Assembly: GCA_035490315.1 (NCBI GenBank)
Contig: DATHET010000080.1
Location: forward strand, 1-43,638
Direction: 5' to 3'
Source: JADJQU01 sp035490315
GTDB lineage: Bacteria > Planctomycetota > UBA1135 > GCA-002686595
DNA length: 43,638 bases
Shown here: positions 37,064 through 43,638 of the stretch, one piece after another
Layout: each line of letters starts with the position of its first letter
Numbering within the stretch: the first letter of the stretch is position 1
Notes under the pieces: model-generated
What the model was told of the DNA's origin: nothing
What the model saw: only the letters and a program-made list of their open reading frames with translations
The model's database searches: none
Position numbers and translations under genes: made by a program

Positions 37064-38445
37064 GCGGCTTCGACGTCGACGACGAGACGCTGTTATCCCT
37101 CTCGGGTTCGGGGCCGCGCTACACCTCCTACCCGACCGCGCCGGAGTGGAGTCCCGCCTTCGACGAGACCGCGGCGCGAGCAGCATACGCGCGGGCCGCG
37201 GCCGTGCCCGAGGCACCGCTCGCCGTGTACGTGCACATTCCCTTCTGCGAGCGACTGTGCCTCTACTGCGGCTGCAGCGTCGACATCACGCACCGCAAGG
37301 ATCGCGTCGAGCGCTACCTCGGCGCGTTGGAGCGCGAGCTGGACCTGGTTGCGCCGCTGCTCGGTGAACGGCGCCGCGTGGTCCAGCTGCACCTCGGCGG
37401 CGGAACGCCGACACACTTGACCTCGCCGCAGATGCGGCGAGTGATCGGAGCGCTGCGCTCGCGCTTCGATTTCGATCCAGGCGCGGAGCTTTCGATCGAA
37501 GTCCATCCGCACGTCACTTCGCACGAGCAGATCGACACCCTGGCCGAATTGGGTTTCCGCCGCTTCAGCCTGGGCGTGCAGGATCTCGATCCCGCCGTGC
37601 AGGCCGCGGTGAAGCGCTTTCAGACCACCGAGGAGACCGTCGATCTCGTCGCCCATTGTCGCAAGGTCGGCGCGCAGAGCATCAACCTCGATCTGATGTA
37701 CGGCTTGCCCGAGCAGACCGAGGAGACGTTCGCGCGCACGCTCGACACCGTCTCGGAGATGCTGCCGGATCGACTGGCGGTGTACGCCTATGCCCACGTG
37801 CCCTGGCTCAAGCCGGCGCAGAAAGCCCTCGAGGTCTACACGATGCCGGACCCGCGCCAGCGCGCGCGACTCTTCGGGCTTGCGCTCGAACGCTTGTCGC
37901 GGGAGCGGTACGAAGTCGTCGGTCTCGATCACTTCGCCCTGCCCGACGACGCTCTCGCGCGCGGTCTTGGCGATGGAACGCTGCACCGCAATTTCATGGG
38001 TTACACGACGCGTACCGCGCCTGACATGCTGGCATTCGGGATGAGCGCGATCGGCGACGTCGGCGGTGCCTTTCTGCAGAACGCGCGCACCACGAAGGAA
38101 TACGAGGAGCGCGTGCTCTCGGGACGACTCGCCGTGGTGCGCGGCACGCTGCGCAGCCACGAGGACAATCTGCGCGCGGAGATCATCCTGGCCTTGATGT
38201 GCCGCATGACCTTGGATCTCGACGAGTTGGGATCACGCTTCGGCGAGCCCGAGCTCGCGCAGCGCATGGCGGGCGAGCTGGAGCGCCTGCGTCCGCTGGA
38301 AGCGCGCGGGTTCTGCAGCATCGAAGGCGCCAGCGTGCGTGTCCTGCCCCGCGGGCGATTGTTCCTGCGCCACCTCGCGATGGTCTTCGACGAGTATCTG
38401 GACAAGAAGAAAAGCGAGGGTCCGCGCTTCAGCCAGACGGTATGA
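37060..38445 (+). CDS. hemN: Oxygen-independent coproporphyrinogen III dehydrogenase (radical SAM)
   Basis: This 461-residue radical SAM enzyme oxidatively decarboxylates coproporphyrinogen III to protoporphyrinogen IX without oxygen. The N-terminal GPRYTSYPTAPEW motif distinguishes true HemN from HemW. The cluster motif is C-x3-C-x2-C at 63/67/70, followed by Cys 72, as in E. coli HemN. HLGGGTPTHLTSPQM, EVHPHVTSHEQIDTLAELGFRRFSLGVQDLDP and NLDLMYGLPEQTEETFARTLD are characteristic. The C-terminal HemN domain (FMGYTTRTAPDMLAFGMSAIG) is present. The start overlaps the hemE stop and follows GAGGG; the stop overlaps hemY (ATGA). The length is normal. Confidence 0.95.
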   Translation: MSGFDVDDETLLSLSGSGPRYTSYPTAPEWSPAFDETAARAAYARAAAVPEAPLAVYVHIPFCERLCLYCGCSVDITHRKDRVERYLGALERELDLVAPLLGERRRVVQLHLGGGTPTHLTSPQMRRVIGALRSRFDFDPGAELSIEVHPHVTSHEQIDTLAELGFRRFSLGVQDLDPAVQAAVKRFQTTEETVDLVAHCRKVGAQSINLDLMYGLPEQTEETFARTLDTVSEMLPDRLAVYAYAHVPWLKPAQKALEVYTMPDPRQRARLFGLALERLSRERYEVVGLDHFALPDDALARGLGDGTLHRNFMGYTTRTAPDMLAFGMSAIGDVGGAFLQNARTTKEYEERVLSGRLAVVRGTLRSHEDNLRAEIILALMCRMTLDLDELGSRFGEPELAQRMAGELERLRPLEARGFCSIEGASVRVLPRGRLFLRHLAMVFDEYLDKKKSEGPRFSQTV

Positions 38446-39791
38446 GCCAGGCCGGCCCGGGCGAGCGCGTCGACACGCTCGTGATCGGTGCCGGGATTTC
38501 TGGCCTCGCCTTCGCGCAGGCACTCGGCGACAAGGTTGACGTCCTCGTGCTCGACGGCGCGGAGCGCGCGGGCGGCTGGTTGCAGAGCGAGAGCGTCGCC
38601 GTGGCACCTGGTGCGCGCTTCGAAGTCGGCGCCGAGGCGCTTGCGGATCCGCAGGGAAATTTGGCGGCGTTATGCACTGCCTGTGGAATTGAAACGATCC
38701 GCGCGCCGGCGAGCGCTCAGCGCCGCTACCTCGTGCACCGCGGCGAGCTCGTCGCGCTGCCCTCGAGCCCGCAGGGAATGCTCACGACACCGCTGTTGTC
38801 CGCCTCGGGAAAGCTGCGCGCGCTGACGGAGCTCTTCCGCGACCGCCGCGTCGCGCTCGAAGGCTCGATCGCCGATTTCGTCCGGCATCGCTTCGGCCGC
38901 GAAGTCCTGGAAGCCTTCGTCGACCCCTTCGTCAGCGGAGTTCACGGCGGCGACCCGGAGCTCGTCAGTCTCCGCGCTGCGTTTCCGGCGCTCGCGGCGA
39001 TGGTCGAGGAGCACGGTTCCGTGCTGCGTGGGATGTCGCGGCGAAAGAAATCCAAGGACGCGTCGCTGTTCAAGCCGCGAGGAGGGATGCAGCGATTGCC
39101 CGAGGGACTCGCGCGAAAACTCGGCTCGCGGCTTCGCCTGCGCACGGTGGTGAGCGAGCTCGCGCGCAGCGGCGACGGTTTCGTCGCGACCACGTCCGAG
39201 GGACCGATCCACGCACGCCGCGCCGTGGTCGCGACGGATCGCGCGCGCGCGGTCCTCCTGCTCTCGAAAGTTGCGCCCCTGGCCTCGCGCGAGCTGGCCG
39301 GCATGTCCGCGGAAAACCTGGTCGCGGTGATCCACGGCTGGGATCGCGGGCGCGTGGCTCACCCGCTCGACGGATTCGGATTCCTCGCTGCCTCGAGCCA
39401 AGGTCTCGCGACGCTGGGCACGCTGTTCTCGTCGACCATCGATCCTGAGTGCGCTCCCGAAGGTCAAGTGGTCCTGCGCACGCTGCTCGGCGGCGCGCGC
39501 CGAGCCGCCCTGGTCGACGAGAGCGACGAGCGGCTGATCGCAAGCGTGCTTCTGGAGAGCTCGAAGTTGCTCGGAATCGCCGGTGCGCCGCGCTGGACGC
39601 GCGTGCTGCGCTACCGCGGAGCGATTCCGCGTTACGACCTCGATCACCCGCGGCGTGTCGCTGCGATCGAAGCCGATGTCGCTCGCGTGCCGGGGCTCGC
39701 GGTTCTCGGCAACGCGATCACCGGTCCTGGCGTCGGCGCGCTGGTCGCTCGCGCAACCGAGCTGGCACGGCACCCTGGCAAGCCCGGGTGA
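38442..39791 (+). CDS. hemY: Protoporphyrinogen oxidase (FAD, HemY type)
   Basis: This 449-residue flavoprotein oxidises protoporphyrinogen IX to protoporphyrin IX using oxygen. The FAD dinucleotide-binding motif GAGISG lies at 16-21, followed by an acidic/Arg region (LDGAERAGGWLQSE). VDPFVSGVHGGDPELVSLRAAFPAL, FKPRGGMQRLPEGLA and the C-terminal VLGNAITGPGVGALVARA match HemY. Several trace-amine-oxidase-like features fit the superfamily. It is the last gene of the operon, overlapping hemN by ATGA, and its stop lies within the downstream stem-loop. An oxygen-independent HemN alongside an oxygen-dependent HemY suggests an organism that meets changing oxygen levels. Confidence 0.92.
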   Translation: MSQAGPGERVDTLVIGAGISGLAFAQALGDKVDVLVLDGAERAGGWLQSESVAVAPGARFEVGAEALADPQGNLAALCTACGIETIRAPASAQRRYLVHRGELVALPSSPQGMLTTPLLSASGKLRALTELFRDRRVALEGSIADFVRHRFGREVLEAFVDPFVSGVHGGDPELVSLRAAFPALAAMVEEHGSVLRGMSRRKKSKDASLFKPRGGMQRLPEGLARKLGSRLRLRTVVSELARSGDGFVATTSEGPIHARRAVVATDRARAVLLLSKVAPLASRELAGMSAENLVAVIHGWDRGRVAHPLDGFGFLAASSQGLATLGTLFSSTIDPECAPEGQVVLRTLLGGARRAALVDESDERLIASVLLESSKLLGIAGAPRWTRVLRYRGAIPRYDLDHPRRVAAIEADVARVPGLAVLGNAITGPGVGALVARATELARHPGKPG

Positions 39792-39806
39792 TCGCTCACC
39801 CGGGCT
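39781..39806. terminator. Bidirectional stem-loop terminator at the end of the heme operon
   Basis: AGCCCGGGTGA-TCGC-TCACCCGGGCT is a perfect 11-bp stem with a 4-base loop between the convergent hemY and propeller-protein genes. Its left arm contains the hemY stop codon. It lacks a clear T run, but its stability and position support termination for both strands. Confidence 0.7.
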
Positions 39807-39825
39807 GATCCAGGCTCAGGACGGA

Positions 39826-41373
39826 TCAGCGAAGGATCGTGAACTCGATGGCGTTCGTCAGATTCGTATGGCCAGGCAGCGAGCCCGGATCGCGCGACCA
39901 GTACTGCGCGTCGACGACCACTCCCTCGATCAGCGCGGGATTCGCGCCGCTCGCGATGTGCGCGTTGAAGTCGACCGTGAAGGCACCCGTGCAATCGGCG
40001 CCGAACGGAGTTCCGCCGGAGGTTCCAGCGCTGACGCGCTTGATCGGTGAGGCGAGGCACAAAGTGCCGCCGTTCAGAGGCAGCGAGGCCTGGCCGGCCT
40101 GCGTGTAGAGCAAGAGGCCCGGCTTGTTGTTGCGAACATTGCCCGCCTGAATCAGGAAGCCCGAGCCGTGCGACGCGCTCGGCCAGCCGGCCGCGCCGAT
40201 CGCCGGAGTGCAGCCCTGCGAGTTCGTCTGCGCCGTGCAGTACGTGGCCCACGGCGCTTGCCATCGCGCGTCGAGCGCGAAGCCGCGGATCTGGCCGATC
40301 GGTGCGCCGAGAGCGAGCAGCTCGTCGTACGCCGTGACGACCTCCCCAGGCTCGATCACGCCGCTGCCGTCGTCGTCGCGCATCAGGAACAAGCGCTCGT
40401 TGTTCTGCGATTCCGAGACATACAGCTGGCCGTCGCTCGCGAGGTGCATGTCCCACACCATGCTCGACGCCGGCGAAGTCCACCATTTCGAGGCCTCGTT
40501 CGCCGGATCGATCGTGCCGCTCGCGTCGCCGTCGCGCGCGCGCCAGATGAAGTCGTTGCCCGTGTCCTGGACGTACCACCAGCCGTTCGAGTCCTGCTCG
40601 ATGGCCCAGTGGAACGCCGACCCGGTCTGCACGGCGGGGATGAAATAGGGAACGACCTCGGTCGCCGGATCGATCGTCCCGTTCTGGTCCAAGTCGACGA
40701 GCTGGTAGATGCCCTTCGCGTAGGTTCCGTTGCTGCCGATCTCGAGGTAGTAGACGTTGCCGTCGTTCCCGACTTCGACATCCTGGACGATCGAGTCGGC
40801 GGTAGTCGTGCCGGGCACGGACATGTCCGAGCGCACGAAGTATTCCACGGCCTCGCCCTGGTCATTCGCGTCGCCATCGACGTTCAAATCCTCGAGCCGC
40901 AGGACGAAATCCTTGCCGGTCGATCCTCCTTGAGCCACCGCGGCCCACACGACGTTGCCTGAGCGTGCGAGGCCGCTGATCGCCTGGGCTTCGATGCCGG
41001 CGAAATTGGCGACACTGCTGAAATAGGCGATGGCTTCACCGATGTCGTGGGCGTCGCCGTCGCCGTTCGTGTCGCGCAGCGTGAGGATGAAGTCCGCGGT
41101 CGTGTCGGCGACCATCACGGAACCGTCGGCGAGCGAGAGGATGCAGTTGTTGTTCCCCAACGCGAAGGGGCCCTGCAGGTCGTCGTAGAAGACCGAGACC
41201 TCGCCAGCGTCGTCGTAGTCGCCGTCGAAATCGAGATCCTGCAGGCGCTGGATGCGGTCGTTGGTCGAGTCGGTGACCCACAGGTCCGACCGCGGCTCGA
41301 AGGGGACTTGCGCGGCGGCAGAAGCTGCCAACACGAAGATCGAAAGAACGGAGAGTGTCTGGACTTGGCGCAT
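39826..41373 (-). CDS. Secreted propeller-like protein with six Ca-loop repeats and shared C-terminal domain
   Basis: This 515-residue exported protein starts at ATG 41373 with a signal peptide ending in ASAAAQ. Residues ~30-370 contain six repeats, each with an EF-hand/dockerin-like loop followed by E-x-x-x-Y/W (for example DLDFDGDYDDAGEVSVFY, DTNGDGDAHDIGEAIAYF, DLNVDGDANDQGEAVEYF, DLDQNGTIDPATEVVPYF). Between them are WVTDSTNDRIQRL-type segments like NHL/SMP-30 propeller blades, suggesting a six-bladed Ca-binding propeller. The C-terminal ~130 residues starting YCTAQTNSQGCTPAIG match the end of the FG-GAP protein at 6309-8528. The ligand is unknown; surface attachment through the C-terminal domain is inferred. 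Confidence 0.82.
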   Translation of the reverse strand: MRQVQTLSVLSIFVLAASAAAQVPFEPRSDLWVTDSTNDRIQRLQDLDFDGDYDDAGEVSVFYDDLQGPFALGNNNCILSLADGSVMVADTTADFILTLRDTNGDGDAHDIGEAIAYFSSVANFAGIEAQAISGLARSGNVVWAAVAQGGSTGKDFVLRLEDLNVDGDANDQGEAVEYFVRSDMSVPGTTTADSIVQDVEVGNDGNVYYLEIGSNGTYAKGIYQLVDLDQNGTIDPATEVVPYFIPAVQTGSAFHWAIEQDSNGWWYVQDTGNDFIWRARDGDASGTIDPANEASKWWTSPASSMVWDMHLASDGQLYVSESQNNERLFLMRDDDGSGVIEPGEVVTAYDELLALGAPIGQIRGFALDARWQAPWATYCTAQTNSQGCTPAIGAAGWPSASHGSGFLIQAGNVRNNKPGLLLYTQAGQASLPLNGGTLCLASPIKRVSAGTSGGTPFGADCTGAFTVDFNAHIASGANPALIEGVVVDAQYWSRDPGSLPGHTNLTNAIEFTILR

Positions 41374-41669
41374 GGCGTGGTTCCGGGTGACCGATGAGGC
41401 TTTGAAAGCTCGGGGGAAACGTGAATTCCGCCTGGACTCAAAGGGCGACCTGAACCGAGAGATGGCTCAGAACGGGCGGATGATGGGGAGATGACCCCAA
41501 GAATCTAGCTGAGACTGCGTCTCACTCGCGAGCAAAAAAACGAGCGGGGTGTCTCCGACCTGTTTGCCATCAACTCGCGACGAGCAGGAACCTCCAACTC
41601 CGGAAGCAAATCCCGTACATGCCCGGGTAACGAGCGTGTTCAGGATGGCGGTGGAATACCGGGTACCGA
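41374..41669. other. Intergenic region with small hairpins
   Basis: These 296 bases separate the propeller gene start from the DUF1028 gene end. They contain TGGGG-N6-CCCCA (41485-41500), a perfect TGAGAC-TGC-GTCTCA (41511-41525), then CTCGCGAG and a run of seven A. On the minus strand this lies downstream of the DUF1028 gene and could include its terminator. The propeller promoter should also lie here. Confidence 0.45.
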
Positions 41670-43229
41670 TCAGGGCATGACGTCGAAGCCCGCGCCGCTG
41701 GTGGGGACGGGGTTCGGGCCGAAGAAGACGATCGCGGAGAAGTCGACGCGGCCGCCGAGCAGGGGCGTGAAGTTGCTCTGCCAGGTCTGGAAGCCGGCTT
41801 GCGCGTAGCCGTTCGCGTCGAGCAGCGCCTTCGAATGCGGCAGGACGGCGGTGTTCCCGCGGCGCACCGACATCACGAAGAAGGGATCCATGTTGAGCGG
41901 CATCGGAACGCCCTGGAAGACCGTGCCGGGCTGGGTCCCGTGGGCGCTGCACAGGAGCCAGTAGCGCCGGCCGGCAGCCTGAGGTCCGAGGTTGAACGTG
42001 AACGGGACCAGGGTGTCGCGCGAGATCGAAACCTCGTCGAAGCCGCAGTGCAGGTCGAAGGCGGGATCGACGCGCATCCTGAGGTAAGGCGCGAGAGTCG
42101 CCGGCCTGACCCCGTCGTTGACCGTGATCTTCCACTGATCCTCGCCCTGCGTCAGGCCGGCGGTCAGCGTGAACGAGTAGGTGCCGTTGCCATGGTCGAT
42201 CACCGCGCTCGGCGTGGTCACCGCCGGCGCGCCGGACACGTTGGTCAGCGTGACCGTTGCTCCGCCCTGCGTGATCGGCAAGCCTTCGATGTCGAGCAGG
42301 GTGAAATCGACGCTGGTCGCCGTGTGGCCGTCGGCGGGCAGGGTCTGGGCGCCGGGGAAGACCAGGGAATTCAGCCCGTCGGGATGGCCGAGCTGCTGGG
42401 TGCGCCAGGCCTGGTACTGCGTGCCGAGCTGGATCACCGGATCCTGGCTGTTGACGCCTCCGATCACGTTGAAATTGAAGTAGTAGCTGCCCGTCGCGCA
42501 GCCCACGCTCGCGTTGCAGACTCCGTCGGTGTCGCCCAGGCGCGCGTCGATCATGAAACCGACGTGGGCGGACTTGACGAAGTTGGGCGGCGGGACGCCG
42601 CAGGAAGTCGGTGCGTTGGGATTGCACGAGCAGCGCCCGTCGCCGCCGAGGGCGCGCGCGGCTTCCATCGCCAGGATCACGCGCGTGCTGAGGTCGCCGG
42701 TCGAGGCGAGGAAAGCCGTTTCCGCATCCGTGACGACCTGATTCCCGGTGAGCACATTGCCCTGGATCGCATAGCGGATCTCGCCGTTGATCCCGGTCAC
42801 GCCGAATTTCGCGACGCCCGCGCCGCTGCCCGTGAAGGTCACGGGGGCATTGAACATGTCGACGATGCCGTACTGGCGCGTCTGGAAACTCGGGTCGATC
42901 TGCTGCAGCACCTGCAGGATCTGCGCCGGCGAATGGCCGGCGATCAGGCCATTGAAGATCGCCTGGCGGTTGAGCCCGGAGTTGTCGACGAAGGACTGGG
43001 CGCAGCCCGCGCCGCGTCCGACGACCACCACCGGCAGGAACAGCCGCAGGTCGAAGTTCGCCAGGCAGGTCGCCGACGAAACGCAGATCTCCTTGGTGCG
43101 CGTGTTGACCGCGATGATCGACCAGGTGGCGCCGGCTGTGGATGCGAGCGTGAGCACGACGAGCCCCGCCAAGGCGGCGCGCCAACGCGAGACACGGCCG
43201 AGATGGCTGGTGATCTTCATGGGGCCCAT
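41670..43229 (-). CDS. Exported DUF1028 (Ntn-hydrolase-like) protein with C-terminal extension
   Basis: This 519-residue protein begins at ATG 43229 (ATG 43220 is also in frame). The signal peptide ends A-G-A at 32-34, so cleavage would leave Thr 35 as the mature N terminus (TWSIIAVNTRTKEICVSSATCL). DUF1028 proteins belong to the Ntn-hydrolase superfamily, in which an N-terminal Thr is the likely nucleophile, so the cut itself could activate the enzyme. The DUF1028 region spans ~35-280 (GLNRQAIFNGLIAGHSPAQILQVL; QYGIVDMFNAPVTFTGSGA; MEAARALGGDGRCSCNP). An Ig-like region (~300-390) and a C-terminal domain (GRRYWLLCSAHGTQPG ... VPMPLNMDPFF) follow. The substrate is unknown. Confidence 0.8.
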   Translation of the reverse strand: MGPMKITSHLGRVSRWRAALAGLVVLTLASTAGATWSIIAVNTRTKEICVSSATCLANFDLRLFLPVVVVGRGAGCAQSFVDNSGLNRQAIFNGLIAGHSPAQILQVLQQIDPSFQTRQYGIVDMFNAPVTFTGSGAGVAKFGVTGINGEIRYAIQGNVLTGNQVVTDAETAFLASTGDLSTRVILAMEAARALGGDGRCSCNPNAPTSCGVPPPNFVKSAHVGFMIDARLGDTDGVCNASVGCATGSYYFNFNVIGGVNSQDPVIQLGTQYQAWRTQQLGHPDGLNSLVFPGAQTLPADGHTATSVDFTLLDIEGLPITQGGATVTLTNVSGAPAVTTPSAVIDHGNGTYSFTLTAGLTQGEDQWKITVNDGVRPATLAPYLRMRVDPAFDLHCGFDEVSISRDTLVPFTFNLGPQAAGRRYWLLCSAHGTQPGTVFQGVPMPLNMDPFFVMSVRRGNTAVLPHSKALLDANGYAQAGFQTWQSNFTPLLGGRVDFSAIVFFGPNPVPTSGAGFDVMP

Positions 43230-43257
43230 GCTAGCACCCGCTCGAAAACCCAGCGGT

Positions 43258-43638
43258 TCAGCCGCGCAAGGCCTGCTCCAGGGCCGTCGCCCCGTCGGTC
43301 TTCGAGTCGCGGTACTTCACGATCAGCGCGCAATGGATCTGCAGGCCTAGGCGAACCGCGAAGGGCGACTGCACGGGTCGCGTCCCGGGCACCACCACGG
43401 CTCCTTCGGGAATCTCCAGCGGCCGCTCGCGCGAGCCGGTCAATTCGCGCTCGTGGATCAGGTCGTAGACGCGCGTCGAGGCCGTGAGCACGACGCCCGC
43501 CGAGAGCACCGCGCGCTTGCGCACGATCACGCCCTCGTAAAGACCGCACCCGCCGCCGATGAAGGCCTCGTCCTCGACGATCACGGGCTGGGCTTGCGCG
43601 GGCTCGAGCACCCCGCCGACCTGAGCAGCAGCGGAGAG
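43258..43638 (-). CDS. dapD: Tetrahydrodipicolinate N-succinyltransferase, C-terminal part (cut at right edge)
   Basis: The frame is open from base 43638 to a stop at 43258, giving the last 126 residues. It shows left-handed beta-helix hexapeptide repeats and DapD signatures: QVGGVLEPAQAQPVIVEDEAFIGGGCGLYEGVIV, AVLSAGVVLTASTRVYD and the terminal ALIVKYRDSKTDGATALEQALR. DapD succinylates tetrahydrodipicolinate in the succinylase route to meso-diaminopimelate and lysine, needed for peptidoglycan. The N-terminal part lies beyond the window. The visible segment looks intact, with no frameshift. Confidence 0.93.
   Translation of the reverse strand, partial: LSAAAQVGGVLEPAQAQPVIVEDEAFIGGGCGLYEGVIVRKRAVLSAGVVLTASTRVYDLIHERELTGSRERPLEIPEGAVVVPGTRPVQSPFAVRLGLQIHCALIVKYRDSKTDGATALEQALRG

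Noticed and set aside
37060..38445. Annotation as HemW (heme chaperone) rather than HemN
   Set aside because: The N-terminal GPRYTSYPTA motif, the fourth Cys after the radical SAM triad and the operon context fit true HemN.

Overview
The window is high-GC bacterial chromosomal DNA, densely coded on both strands. It most resembles the phylum Planctomycetota. The case rests on a paired DUF1800/DUF1501 operon with a Tat signal, secreted beta-propeller proteins with Ca-binding loops and a shared C-terminal domain, an ECF sigma factor continuing into a transmembrane segment and carboxypeptidase-regulatory-like domains, and many GTG/TTG starts with weak ribosome binding sites. This placement is an inference from gene content. 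No rRNA, tRNA, CRISPR array or phage gene was seen.

Layout. 1-535 is the 5' part of a membrane glycosyltransferase-like gene that runs off the left edge into a repeated palindromic sequence. 624-6138 is a sulfate module: a sigma-54-dependent activator divergent from sbp-cysT-cysW-cysA, with a clear -24/-12 promoter and an upstream cluster of TCAG/CTGA half sites. 6139-6303 holds a long palindromic repeat element, and a related one lies at 19709-19803. 6309-9868 encodes a secreted FG-GAP propeller protein and a family 9 glycosyltransferase; the latter follows an aldehyde:ferredoxin-oxidoreductase homologue ending in a fused MoaD-like domain (9885-11921). 12053-13576 carries a site-2 protease and a small lipoprotein resembling the SecD P1 head. 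13653-17583 is the lipoprotein/DUF1501/DUF1800 operon, and 17659-19644 the sigma-factor fusion. 19846-26159 is a lipid module: a patatin lipase with a C-terminal ferredoxin domain, divergent from an adenylate-forming ligase, a thiolase and a FadJ-type multifunctional enzyme. 26352-27767 encodes a secreted thioredoxin-like/HEAT protein.

28140-39791 is an essentially complete heme pathway. hemH is divergent from a nine-gene, translationally coupled operon: hemA-hemCD-hemB-hemL-[histidine kinase-response regulator]-hemE-hemN-hemY. Nearly every junction is a 4-base ATGA/GTGA overlap. A two-component system sits in the middle of the operon, and the hemH/hemA divergent promoter contains a perfect 11-bp tandem repeat laid out like a Pho box (GTGTCAT-N4-GTGTCAT). 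The simplest reading is a heme-pathway operon that encodes its own regulator. I regard this as the best candidate for an undescribed system here.

39826-43229 encodes two more secreted proteins, a Ca-loop propeller protein and an exported DUF1028 Ntn-hydrolase homologue. The right edge cuts dapD (lysine/diaminopimelate biosynthesis).
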